From NCBI GenBank assembly GCA_943325255.2, contig CALPOS020000056.1:1-11051 (forward strand): a DNA stretch of 11,051 nucleotides. Direction: 5' to 3'. The DNA comes from Sphingobacterium thalpophilum. Lineage in GTDB: Bacteria > Bacteroidota > Bacteroidia > Flavobacteriales > Flavobacteriaceae. A program made the translations under genes and the position numbers. The notes under the pieces are model-generated. The model did no database searches. It was not told the DNA's origin and saw only the letters and a program-made list of their open reading frames with translations. Below, one piece after another: positions 1 through 7,190 of this stretch (positions within the stretch are counted from its first letter, which is position 1; each line of letters opens with the position of its first letter).

Positions 1-597
1 AGAAATAGCAACAGATCCTGTGGCAAGCGCACAAGTAGGTGGTGTAATGACACCAATAGTTGGAGCGGCAGGCGTTACGGGTTGTGTAGGTATTGGAACA
101 TTAACAGAAACCAAAGAAGTACATCCGACAGCATTTGTTATGGTGAAAGTATAAGTTCCTGCGATTAGTCCAGAGACAGTTGTTGTAGGTGTATTTCCAG
201 CGATTGAATTGGCTGCTGTTCCACTTTGATTTAACGTCCAACTTCCAGAAGGCAAGCCAGAAATAGCAACAGATCCTGTGGCAAGCGCACAAGTAGGTGG
301 TGTAATGACACCAATAGTTGGAGCGGCAGGCGTTACGGGTTGTGCAGGTATTGGAACATTAACAGAAGCAATCGAGGTACAGCCCAAATTATTCGTAACC
401 GTGAAAGTATAATTTCCGGCAGCGAGACCAGAAATGGTCGTTGTTGCCGTATTCCCAGCAATAGTATTAGCGGCGGTTCCAGTTTGATTTAATGTCCAAT
501 TTCCCGCAGGCAAACCTGAAATAGCAACAGATCCTGTGGCTAGTGCGCAAGTTGGAGGAGTTATAACGCCAATTGTTGGAGCAACAGGAGTAGTTAA
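1..597 (-). repeat. Tandem 258-bp (86-aa) in-frame repeats within the surface protein gene
   Basis: Reading the minus strand, unit 1 is 597-340, unit 2 is 339-82, and unit 3 is cut at the window edge (81-1). The period is exactly 258 bp, seen from the anchors at 1, 259 and 517. Units are uneven in similarity. Positions 1-109 match 259-367 at all but one base (87 versus 345), while the remaining part of the unit (110-258 versus 368-516) has diverged strongly. Confidence 0.9.
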
Positions 598-1503
598 AGC
601 ATCACATGGAAGTGTTGAACAGGTTACTTGTCCCACTTGAAAACAGGAACCCACAGATCCAGATGGCACGACATAAAAGGTAACCGTTGTGCTTGGTAAT
701 AGTCCTGTTAGCGTATAGGTAGTCGTATTGCCAGATCCTGCTGATTGAAATGGACCAGCGCCTATTTGATAACTCCTCACATAAGTAGCAGCTCCAGCAA
801 GGGAATTCCAGTTAAAAGTAATTTGACTCGTAGTAGTCGCACCGCAGGTAACAGTTGGTATCAGTAGTGGATTAATGGTAATTGATGTTGTAGTTGTACA
901 TCCACCTAAATTCATGTATTGTATGGTAGCACTTCCCCCAGTAATACCAGTAATTAGTCCACTAGAATCAACAGATGCAATTGCAGGCGTTAAAGAAATC
1001 CAAGGAGTAAGCGCATTTGGAAATAATGAACCGTCTATTTGAAGTGTTCCTCCAGCGCAGGTCGAGGTGCCGTTGGGTGTGCTGATGCTTGGAAATGGAC
1101 TCACGTAAACATTTTCGGAATAAGTATTACCAAGATTGTCGGTATAAGTAATTGTGGTTGTTCCAAAGGAAACCTGAGTGACCAAGCCTGATGAATCAAT
1201 TGTTGCTACGGCTGTGTTTAACGAAAACCAAGGTGTTGTTGCGGTAATTGCCGCTGGTGGTACTGAAGCTGTCAATTGTGTTGTTGTCGGGCCTGGTAAA
1301 CAAATACTAAAGTTACCTGTAATTACTGTTGGCAACAACCTATTAGAGTTCTTACTACTTGTGGTTAATTTACTGCTAACGGCATCATTTTTCTCAATGC
1401 TACTTTTAAGATTTTCAGATGCATTTTGCGCCAAAACACTTTGGTACATTAGAAGTAAAAAGAGGGTTGTTGCTATTTTCGACTTAAGGGAAAAAATTTT
1501 CAT
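1..1503 (-). CDS. Secreted multi-domain Ig-like/SprB-repeat surface protein, N-terminal part (runs off left edge)
   Basis: An uninterrupted minus-strand frame gives 501 codons from the ATG at 1503-1501 to the first base of the window, with no stop. The start is followed by a clear Sec signal peptide: basic MKIFSLKSK, a hydrophobic ATTLFLLLMY core, and a VLA-QN cleavage site near residue 25. Two bacterial Ig-like (BIG2-type) modules follow at about 66-135 and 140-212; each has an A(T/S)(I/V)DSSGL(V/I)T strand typical of that fold. A fibronectin-III-like module lies at about 214-300. Tandem 86-residue repeats begin at residue 303 and resemble SprB-type repeats (TGSVAISGLPxGxWTLNQ ... SGLxAGxYTFTxTNxxGCTS). 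This architecture is common in flavobacterial secreted adhesins that end in a gliding-motility/type IX secretion sorting domain. Such a C-terminus is an inference here because it lies outside the window. No Shine-Dalgarno sequence is visible. The exact adhesive target cannot be told. Confidence 0.88.
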   Translation of the reverse strand, partial: MKIFSLKSKIATTLFLLLMYQSVLAQNASENLKSSIEKNDAVSSKLTTSSKNSNRLLPTVITGNFSICLPGPTTTQLTASVPPAAITATTPWFSLNTAVATIDSSGLVTQVSFGTTTITYTDNLGNTYSENVYVSPFPSISTPNGTSTCAGGTLQIDGSLFPNALTPWISLTPAIASVDSSGLITGITGGSATIQYMNLGGCTTTTSITINPLLIPTVTCGATTTSQITFNWNSLAGAATYVRSYQIGAGPFQSAGSGNTTTYTLTGLLPSTTVTFYVVPSGSVGSCFQVGQVTCSTLPCDALTTPVAPTIGVITPPTCALATGSVAISGLPAGNWTLNQTGTAANTIAGNTATTTISGLAAGNYTFTVTNNLGCTSIASVNVPIPAQPVTPAAPTIGVITPPTCALATGSVAISGLPSGSWTLNQSGTAANSIAGNTPTTTVSGLIAGTYTFTITNAVGCTSLVSVNVPIPTQPVTPAAPTIGVITPPTCALATGSVAIS

Positions 1504-1822
1504 ATTGGGTGGGGTAATCTATATTTTTTTACTTACAAAAAATTTTTGATAGTTTGTTCTTTTTAAATTATAAAACTTTGAAATTAAAGTAATTACGATC
1601 TACTATTCTGCTTTTTATGCTTTCAAATATGGCAAAAAAAGTAACTGTTAACTCACAAAAATACAAAATTAAAATATATGTTAATTATAATTTAAAAATT
1701 AGTTTAAACAGTCAATTGAACGTAGACAAACCGCCTAGATATTCCTTTTTTGAGAGCAATAATATGTATAAATATTGATATCGGTATTAACTGATGTTTA
1801 AATAATATTCACTTTAAAAAAA
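1504..1822. other. AT-rich intergenic region without a recognisable gene
   Basis: This is the upstream region of the surface-protein gene. It is strongly A/T-biased. Read on the minus strand, it holds two adjacent TAnnTTTG-like boxes (1671-1664 and 1663-1656), but neither has a TTG at the proper distance, and matches are expected by chance in such DNA. I see no coding frame, tRNA or conserved RNA in it. Confidence 0.5.
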
Positions 1823-1854
1823 AAAGTCTAAAAAACAGATGCTTTTTAGACTTT
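1816..1854 (-). terminator. Intrinsic terminator of the PUR-like gene
   Basis: A perfect 12-bp inverted repeat (arms 1823-1834 and 1843-1854, AAAGTCTAAAAA / TTTTTAGACTTT) with an 8-nt loop. On the minus strand it is followed by a run of about ten T. It begins 23 bp after the stop of the gene ending at 1877, so it fits as that gene's terminator. It also isolates the surface-protein gene beyond it. Confidence 0.8.
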
Positions 1855-1876
1855 CAGTACTATCTGGTTAAAAAAA

Positions 1877-2257
1877 TCAAATATCGTCGAAATCGATATC
1901 AGTAAAATTATTTGTTTTTGGCGTAGATTCGAGAGAATCTTTATCGTCACTATATTCCTTTTTAAAGTCTTTTTGGTGCCGCTCCGAAATCACTTCTTCT
2001 CCTTTGTGATTTAATACGTAAGAAGTCATTTCTTCTAGGATTTCCGCGAATGCAGCAAAATCTTCTTTATACAAATAAATCTTGTGTTTTTTGAAATGAA
2101 ACGAACCATCTTCTTCTGTAAACTTCTTACTTTCGGTAATGGTTATGTAATAATCATCAGCTTTTGTTGCTCGCACATCAAAGAAATAAGTTCTTCTCCC
2201 AGCTCTCAAAACTTTAGAAAAAATATCTTCTTTTTCTACCATGTCATTTTCTCTCAT
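1877..2257 (-). CDS. DUF3276 / PUR-alpha-like nucleic-acid-binding protein
   Basis: A 126-residue protein with the hallmark sequence of the Bacteroidota DUF3276 (PUR-like) family: EDIFSKVLRAGRRTYFFDVR (11-29), then DDYYITITESKK (34-45), HFKKHKIYLYKEDF (54-67) and an amphipathic helix (AAFAEILEEMTSYVLNH). Family members fold as a single PUR repeat, dimerise and bind nucleic acid; the cellular role is not well established. The frame is open up to 2356, where only a TTG directly after the upstream stop could start it. I prefer the ATG at 2257-2255: the family homology begins there, and a promoter-like TTG-N20-CATTTTTG lies just upstream (2323-2353). The C-terminus after about residue 93 is charged and low-complexity, and it ends in an acidic FTDIDFDDI tip. 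The gene lies downstream of, and in the same direction as, the ABC exporter, so partial co-transcription is possible. Confidence 0.88.
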   Translation of the reverse strand: MRENDMVEKEDIFSKVLRAGRRTYFFDVRATKADDYYITITESKKFTEEDGSFHFKKHKIYLYKEDFAAFAEILEEMTSYVLNHKGEEVISERHQKDFKKEYSDDKDSLESTPKTNNFTDIDFDDI

Positions 2258-2322
2258 AATACTAAATGCAATTAGTTTGGTGTTAATATCATTTGCTCCG
2301 CCAATTTGCTTTTCGCTCGTGT

Positions 2323-2353
2323 CAAAAATGATAAAAAATGTATTACAATCCAA
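2323..2353 (-). promoter_or_regulatory. Candidate Bacteroidota-type promoter for the PUR-like gene
   Basis: On the minus strand, a TTG (2353-2351) is followed after 20 nt by CATTTTTG (2330-2323). That is one base off the Bacteroidota -7 consensus TAnnTTTG, at the usual spacing. It would start transcription about 60 nt upstream of the ATG at 2257 and favours that start over the TTG at 2356. Confidence 0.4.
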
Positions 2354-2356
2354 CAA

Positions 2357-4117
2357 TTATGACAATTCTTTTTCAGAAAGTTGTTTAGAATATAGCTCCG
2401 AATAATACCCCTTTTCGTTTATTAATTGATTATGAGAACCTTGTTGTATGATTTTTCCGTCTTCAATAATTACAATTTTATCTGCATTTTTTGCTGACGA
2501 AACACGATGACTTACGATAATTGTTGTTTTGTCTTTGCAATAAGAAATTAGGTTATTCAGAATTGTTTCTTCGGTTTCTGTATCGACTGCCGACAAACAA
2601 TCGTCGAGTAACAAAATTGGGGCGTCCTTTATCAAAGCTCGTGCAATCGAAATGCGTTGTTTTTGACCACCAGAAATGGTAATTCCACGTTCGCCAAGAA
2701 CGGTGTCGTATTCTTTGTTAAATTGTACAATGTTGTCATGCACGACTGCCTGTTTTGCAGCATTCTTAACTTCACTATCTGAAGCGTTTTCTTTGCCGAA
2801 TTTGATGTTGTTACTTATCGAATCGGAAAACAGAAATGCATCTTGCGGGACAATACTAATACTGTTTCTAAGGTCAAACAGATTAACGTTTTTGATGTTT
2901 TTGCCATCAATTAGAATTTCGCCGTTGGTAACATCATAAAGTCTACTGATTAAGGAAATAATACTTGATTTTCCCGCTCCAGTTTTGCCTAATATGGCTA
3001 GTGTTTCGCCTTTATTTATTGTAAAACTAACATTGCTTAATGCGGTAATATGGGTGTCGTCGTATTCAAAACTCACATTCTTAAACTCGATAGCGCCTTT
3101 GATATCTGTCTTGTCGGTGTTATTGTTTTGGATGTCTGGTTGGATTTTCAAAAATTCATTAATTCTTTTTTGTGACGCTTCGGCTTCCTGAACCATAGAA
3201 TATACCCAACCCAAGGATGCTACTGGCCATGTAAGCATATTGATATATAAAATAAATTCCGCAATAGTCCCTATGCTGTTGATGGTTCCATTGATATACA
3301 TCATACCTCCAAAATAAATCACCACTAAATTGCTGACGCCAATTAAAGCAAGCATCAAGGGACCAAAAAGCGATTGGACTTTGGCTAAATGTAAACTCTT
3401 TGTTTTGCTTTCTTCGGATAGGTCTACCAAATTATTTTGATATTGTTGTTCGAGTGAGTAGGCCTTGATCACCCGAATTCCAGAGAAAACTTCTTGTGTA
3501 AAACTCGAAATTTTAGAAAGATATTGTTGAAAAACGGTACTTCGAGTATTGATTTCAGAACTCAATTTGAATATGGCATAGGACAAAATAGGCAATGGCA
3601 AAAGTGCGTAGAGTGTTAGTCTTGGTGACACGTTGTACATATATATGATCACAATTGTGAATCGAATAAAAGTATTGATGGTGTACATCACCGCGGGTCC
3701 TACATACATTCGAACTTTACCAACATCTTCACTGATTCGATTCATCAGGTCTCCAGTTCGATTTTGCTTGTAGAAATTTTGCGATAAGTTTTCGTACTGA
3801 CGAAACACCTCATTCTTTAAGTCAAATTCTATGTGGCGCGACATGACAATCAACGTTTGCCGCATCAAGAAAGTGAGAAATCCAGCAATGATAGTCGTTG
3901 CGATTATGAGCAAAATATTGTGAATCAACTCTTTCTGAATAATCGCAGGATTGGAATCCGCTTGTTTTGCAAAATCCTCAATGGCTTTGAATGATTTGCT
4001 GATCAACTTTGGGGTAAACAAAGAGAATATTTGAGCAATGATTGTGGTGACTATTCCTATTAAAAAACTGTATTTGTACTTGAGAAAGTATTTGTTTAAA
4101 TATTGAAGTTCTTTCAT
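2357..4117 (-). CDS. ABC exporter, fused permease and ATPase (MdlA/BmrC-like half-transporter)
   Basis: A 586-residue half-transporter of the type I ABC exporter class, which exports lipids, drugs or peptides across the inner membrane as a dimer. Residues 1-310 form the membrane domain, with hydrophobic helices near 16-36, 65-90, 143-185 and 250-305. The ATPase domain starts near 342. It shows an A-loop Tyr (EYDDTH, about 352), Walker A GKTGAGKSS (377-385), Q-loop Gln425 (VPQDAFLF), signature ISGGQKQR (481-488), Walker B ILLLDD (501-506), D-loop SAVD (509-512) and H-loop His537 (IVSHR). The residue after the Walker B Asp is Asp506 rather than the usual catalytic Glu. This DDxLSAVD form is familiar from the MdlA/BmrC branch, whose members usually pair with a second subunit, but no partner is encoded here. 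The start is the ATG at 4117, 192 bp from the divergent leucine dehydrogenase. Substrate unknown. Confidence 0.93.
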   Translation of the reverse strand: MKELQYLNKYFLKYKYSFLIGIVTTIIAQIFSLFTPKLISKSFKAIEDFAKQADSNPAIIQKELIHNILLIIATTIIAGFLTFLMRQTLIVMSRHIEFDLKNEVFRQYENLSQNFYKQNRTGDLMNRISEDVGKVRMYVGPAVMYTINTFIRFTIVIIYMYNVSPRLTLYALLPLPILSYAIFKLSSEINTRSTVFQQYLSKISSFTQEVFSGIRVIKAYSLEQQYQNNLVDLSEESKTKSLHLAKVQSLFGPLMLALIGVSNLVVIYFGGMMYINGTINSIGTIAEFILYINMLTWPVASLGWVYSMVQEAEASQKRINEFLKIQPDIQNNNTDKTDIKGAIEFKNVSFEYDDTHITALSNVSFTINKGETLAILGKTGAGKSSIISLISRLYDVTNGEILIDGKNIKNVNLFDLRNSISIVPQDAFLFSDSISNNIKFGKENASDSEVKNAAKQAVVHDNIVQFNKEYDTVLGERGITISGGQKQRISIARALIKDAPILLLDDCLSAVDTETEETILNNLISYCKDKTTIIVSHRVSSAKNADKIVIIEDGKIIQQGSHNQLINEKGYYSELYSKQLSEKELS

Positions 4118-4309
4118 TGTATTAGGAAAAGTTGTTATTAATGTGTTGCAAAAAACTTAAAAAGATAATTATTTCTAAATTGTTGTATTCTCTTTTTATG
4201 GATAATTTTTTATAGAATTCCTAATTTTATCCCATAAAATTACTACATTCTGATTTTAATGCTAAATTCGCAGTGTAATTTTTATGAACCCTCATCTAAA
4301 AACTAAATT
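4118..4309. promoter_or_regulatory. Divergent intergenic promoter region
   Basis: This 192-bp AT-rich spacer separates the starts of two divergently transcribed genes, so it must carry both promoters. On the plus strand, TAAATTCG (4263-4270) is one base from the TAnnTTTG -7 consensus and lies 40 nt before the leucine dehydrogenase ATG. I could not find a convincing TTG -33 partner or a clear box for the minus-strand gene. Confidence 0.35.
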
Positions 4310-5419
4310 ATGACATCAGAAATCGTTACCCAAAAAGAGTTACAAAAAATGGATCCTGTTTTCGGACAATTGTCTTTCGATAATCACGAGCAGATTGTTT
4401 TTTGCAACGACAAAGATACTGGTTTAAGAGCAATTATTGGAATTCATAACACAGTTTTAGGACCTGCATTGGGAGGTACCAGAATGTGGAAGTACGCCAA
4501 CGAATGGGAAGCGTTGAATGATGTGTTGCGGCTGTCTCGCGGGATGACGTACAAATCAGCAATTTCTGGGTTGAATTTAGGTGGCGGAAAAGCGGTAATC
4601 ATTGGTGACGCAAAAACAGACAAAACGCCCGAATTAATCAAGAAATTTGGAGAATACGTGCATTCATTAAGTGGTCGATATATCACTGCTGAGGATGTCG
4701 GTACAACCACTCCAGATATGGATATGATTCGTGAAATTACGCCTTATGTAACCGGTATTTCAGAATCAAAAGGCGGTTCCGGAAACCCTTCTCCCGTGAC
4801 GGCTTACGGTGTTTATATGGGGATGAAAGCTGCCGCAAAACACCAATTTGGTTCGGACAATTTGGACGGAAAAAATATTTTGGTACAAGGAATCGGACAT
4901 GTCGGGGAAACTTTAGTTGGTCTTTTGATAGCAGAAGGAGCGAAGGTGCAGATTGCCGATATCAACGAAAGTAGACTTCAAGAAGTTTCAACAAAATATG
5001 GTGCCTCTATATTCACAGGTGCAGATCTTTACAGCGCTACCGTTGATATTTATGCTCCTTGTGCATTAGGTGCAACCATAAATGACGATACTGTGTACAA
5101 GATTCAGGCAAAAGTAATTGCTGGTGCGGCAAACAATCAGTTGGCCAATGAGCAAGTTCATGGAAAAATTCTTCAGGAAAGAGGGATTTGCTATGCGCCG
5201 GATTTCCTTATAAACGCTGGTGGCATCATCAATGTTTACCGTGAAATTGTAGGTTACGGAAAAGAGGAAGCGAAGCGCCGAACAGAGAATATTTACGATA
5301 CTACTTTAGAGATTTTTAGAGAAGCCGAATTGCAACAAATCACGACACATCAAGCAGCAATGTCTATCGCTGAAAAACGTATTGCACTCAGAAAAAAAGA
5401 AAACGCTAATAGGGTTTAG
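4310..5419 (+). CDS. Leucine dehydrogenase (Glu/Leu/Phe/Val dehydrogenase family)
   Basis: A 369-residue NAD-dependent branched-chain amino acid dehydrogenase. It reversibly deaminates L-leucine, and usually valine and isoleucine, to the 2-oxo acid plus ammonia in the cytoplasm. The N-terminal catalytic domain has LGPALGGTRMW (50-60), substrate-binding Lys82 (GMTYKSA), catalytic Lys94 (GGGKAVI) and Asp129 in TAEDVGT. The Rossmann domain has the glycine motif GIGHVG (194-199), the acidic ribose-binding strand IADIN (215-219) and AGAANNQL (271-278). INAGGIINVYRE (301-312) is a late family signature. Length and motifs fit leucine dehydrogenase (typically about 365 aa) better than hexameric glutamate dehydrogenase (about 450 aa). 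The start is the ATG at 4310; the longer frame offers nothing better. A hairpin terminator follows 26 bp after the stop, so the gene is probably monocistronic. Confidence 0.93.
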   Translation: MTSEIVTQKELQKMDPVFGQLSFDNHEQIVFCNDKDTGLRAIIGIHNTVLGPALGGTRMWKYANEWEALNDVLRLSRGMTYKSAISGLNLGGGKAVIIGDAKTDKTPELIKKFGEYVHSLSGRYITAEDVGTTTPDMDMIREITPYVTGISESKGGSGNPSPVTAYGVYMGMKAAAKHQFGSDNLDGKNILVQGIGHVGETLVGLLIAEGAKVQIADINESRLQEVSTKYGASIFTGADLYSATVDIYAPCALGATINDDTVYKIQAKVIAGAANNQLANEQVHGKILQERGICYAPDFLINAGGIINVYREIVGYGKEEAKRRTENIYDTTLEIFREAELQQITTHQAAMSIAEKRIALRKKENANRV

Positions 5420-5436
5420 CATTTCAATAATATTAC

Positions 5437-5444
5437 TATTTTTG
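5437..5444 (+). promoter_or_regulatory. -7 box of a candidate nusB promoter
   Basis: TATTTTTG exactly matches the Bacteroidota -7 consensus TAnnTTTG, with a TTT at 5415-5417, 19 nt upstream, in the -33 position. It lies 53 bp before the nusB start, and no other good box is visible in the gap. The predicted transcription start falls inside the terminator hairpin that begins at 5446. Confidence 0.5.
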
Positions 5445-5445
5445 C

Positions 5446-5480
5446 GGAGCGGAAGATTTTCTTTCGCTCCTTTTAATTTT
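5446..5480 (+). terminator. Intrinsic terminator after leucine dehydrogenase
   Basis: An 11-bp hairpin (arms 5446-5456 GGAGCGGAAGA and 5460-5470 TCTTTCGCTCC, a single G-U wobble, 3-nt loop) is followed by TTTTAATTTT. It lies 26 bp downstream of the leucine dehydrogenase stop and directly after the -7 box of nusB. Confidence 0.8.
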
Positions 5481-5496
5481 ATAAAGTTCTTACTAG

Positions 5497-6444
5497 GTGT
5501 TAAACAGACGTCACATTCGAATAAAAGTCATGCAATCGATCTTTGCGATGCATCAAAATGGTTCAGATAATATCGAAAAAGAGGAGAAATTTCTCTACTA
5601 TAGTATCGATAATATTCTCGATTTGTATCTTTTAATGCTTTCCACATTGATTGAAATTTCTAAAAAAGAAATCAATCTGCTCGAAAAGGCAAAAAACAAG
5701 CACCTGGCAACGGCATCGGATCGAAATGCCAACACCAAGTTTGTTGACAATGCGATATTTAAGATTCTTTCCACCAATCATTCTGTGCTCCAAGCGATAG
5801 AAAATCGAAAGATTAACAATTGGACGATGAATGATGATTATATCATTTTGCTTTTGAAGGCAATCAAAGAAAGTGATTTATACACCCATTACATGAGAAA
5901 TAGAACCAATACTTTTGAAGAAGATCAAGAGTTTATGGTGTCTCTGTTTACGGACGTTATCGCAGCGAATGATAAGTTGTATGATTACTTAGAGGATTTC
6001 AAATTGACTTGGGTGGATGATATTCCAATGGTCAATACACAAATAGTAAAACAGTTGAAATCCCTTAAATCAATAGACGACAACAGTTTTTATGTACCGA
6101 AATTGTATAAGGACAATGAAGATAAGGATTTCGTTTCCGATTTATTCCGCAAAACAATTCTTAACGAAAATGATTTGGCGAAAGAATATATTGATAAAAC
6201 GCCTAATTGGGACACCGAACGAATTGCCGAAATTGATACCATAATTTTAAAAATGGCGATTTGTGAATTCTTGAAGTTTCCGTCCATACCAGTTAAAGTA
6301 ACCATCAACGAATACCTTGAGATTGCCAAAGAATATTCAACACCAAAGAGTAGTATTTTTATCAACGGAATCCTAGATAATTTAGTAAAAGAATTTCAAA
6401 CCAATAATCGACTCAATAAGACGGGTAGAGGTTTGATGCAATAA
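5497..6444 (+). CDS. nusB: Transcription antitermination factor NusB (long Bacteroidota form)
   Basis: A 315-residue protein whose C-terminal third (about 215-300) is the RNA-binding NusB fold; the family signature is around PVKVTINEYLEIAKEYSTPK (265-284), followed by IFINGILDNLVKEF. NusB binds boxA RNA with NusE/S10 and supports antitermination of rRNA operons. E. coli NusB is about 139 aa. The additional N-terminal helical half (1-200), including the opening RRHIRIKVMQSIFAMHQ, is typical of Bacteroidota homologues. I choose the GTG at 5497: the residues MLNRRHIR that follow are conserved at the start of flavobacterial NusB as I recall them, and the first ATG (5530) would remove this basic segment. 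The frame is followed after 46 bp by yajC, with which it probably forms an operon. Confidence 0.9.
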   Translation: MLNRRHIRIKVMQSIFAMHQNGSDNIEKEEKFLYYSIDNILDLYLLMLSTLIEISKKEINLLEKAKNKHLATASDRNANTKFVDNAIFKILSTNHSVLQAIENRKINNWTMNDDYIILLLKAIKESDLYTHYMRNRTNTFEEDQEFMVSLFTDVIAANDKLYDYLEDFKLTWVDDIPMVNTQIVKQLKSLKSIDDNSFYVPKLYKDNEDKDFVSDLFRKTILNENDLAKEYIDKTPNWDTERIAEIDTIILKMAICEFLKFPSIPVKVTINEYLEIAKEYSTPKSSIFINGILDNLVKEFQTNNRLNKTGRGLMQ

Positions 6445-6490
6445 CAGTTCATTATTATAAAAAAGTAAGTAAAATTTAATTTCAGATATT

Positions 6491-6763
6491 ATGCAACAAT
6501 TACAACAATTTCTCCCATTTATTTTAATGTTTGTGGTCATATATTTCTTTATGATCAGACCACAACAAAAAAGAGCAAAACAAGAAAAACAGTTCGAAGC
6601 TGACTTGAAGGTCGGAGACAAAATAGTCACGAAAAGCGGAATTCACGGAAAGATTGCTGAATTAGCCGATACCACTATTGTAATCGAAACCATGTCAGGC
6701 AAACTGAAGATGGAGCGTTCTGCAATTTCTATGGAAATGAGTGCCGCCTTAGTAAAAAAGTAA
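6491..6763 (+). CDS. yajC: Preprotein translocase accessory subunit YajC
   Basis: A 90-residue inner-membrane protein with a single N-terminal transmembrane helix (about 7-24, FLPFILMFVVIYFFMI) followed by the invariant YajC block RPQQKRAKQEKQFEADLKVGD. A small cytoplasmic beta domain follows (KIVTKSGIHGKIAELADTTIVIE). YajC associates with SecDF and the Sec translocon, and its length is typical. The start is the ATG at 6491. It sits 46 bp behind nusB with no terminator in between, so the two genes are likely co-transcribed. A strong terminator follows at 6802. Confidence 0.93.
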   Translation: MQQLQQFLPFILMFVVIYFFMIRPQQKRAKQEKQFEADLKVGDKIVTKSGIHGKIAELADTTIVIETMSGKLKMERSAISMEMSAALVKK

Positions 6764-6801
6764 GCGGATTATACTTAAAAAAAAGACTGATTAAAAAAGA
6801 T

Positions 6802-6838
6802 GCCCCAAAAAGTGCGACACTATTCGGGGCGTTTTTTT
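6802..6838. terminator. Bidirectional intrinsic terminator between convergent genes
   Basis: GCCCC (6802-6806) pairs with GGGGC (6826-6830), and an inner AGTG-CGA-CACT stem-loop (6811-6821) extends the hairpin across two mismatches. On the plus strand T7 follows (6832-6838), terminating nusB-yajC. On the minus strand the same hairpin is followed by ATCTTTTTT, serving the gene that ends at 6843. Confidence 0.85.
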
Positions 6839-6842
6839 GTTT

Positions 6843-7175
6843 CTATATTTTTGAAGTTTCAATTGCAATCGCTTCCTTTATGTAGCTCAATAGCAATTCT
6901 TTATCGATTTGTTCTCTAGCCGTAAATCGCCATTGCCGCATCGATTTGGTGGTGCCTTCCTGTGCGTTGATCAAAACTTTTTGAGGATCTTTCATTTGAA
7001 CTCCTTTAAAAAACCAAATTGTAAAGAAGTTTTTGAATCCAGCAAGTCCGATGATATTTTTATCATTGAGTGTAAAGACTGGACCGCCCCATTTTGTGGT
7101 TTCTTTGAGTCCAGATTCAACAATGATGGAGCGCAATTGTTCGAGTTCAACAGACCAAGAATTCACTTTATCCAT
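6843..7175 (-). CDS. DUF1801 (YdhG/YdeI-like) small protein
   Basis: A 110-residue protein matching the DUF1801 pattern: an N-terminal helix with ELEQLRSIIVESGLKETTKWGGPVF (11-35), a beta strand NIIGLAGFKNFFTIWFFKGVQM (40-61), and a C-terminal helix after RQWRF. The 'GLxETxKWGxPxF' and 'FKxxFxIWFFKG' motifs are the family hallmark. The fold is frataxin-like, and some members have been proposed to bind iron; the biochemical role is not established. It begins 15 bp after the pepT stop on the same strand, so it is probably translated from a pepT transcript. The start is the ATG at 7175-7173. The protein is complete and of usual single-domain length. Confidence 0.82.
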   Translation of the reverse strand: MDKVNSWSVELEQLRSIIVESGLKETTKWGGPVFTLNDKNIIGLAGFKNFFTIWFFKGVQMKDPQKVLINAQEGTTKSMRQWRFTAREQIDKELLLSYIKEAIAIETSKI

Positions 7176-7190
7176 AAACAGCGAAGTTAT

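Noticed and set aside
1..597. 258-bp repeats as a CRISPR-like array
   Set aside because: The repeats are contiguous, in frame and code for 86-residue protein modules; there are no short repeats with unique spacers.
1178..1549. Plus-strand open frame of 123 codons
   Set aside because: It lies antisense to the N-terminal half of the surface-protein gene, which has a proper signal peptide and domain matches. The plus-strand translation shows no recognisable family.
1877..2356. Longer 159-residue version of the PUR-like protein starting at the TTG at 2356
   Set aside because: The extra 33 residues do not match the family, the start is a TTG directly after the previous stop, and the region holds a promoter-like TTG-N20-CATTTTTG.
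5382..5570. Plus-strand frame of 62 codons bridging leucine dehydrogenase and nusB
   Set aside because: It overlaps the ends of two well-supported genes in a different frame and crosses the terminator hairpin.
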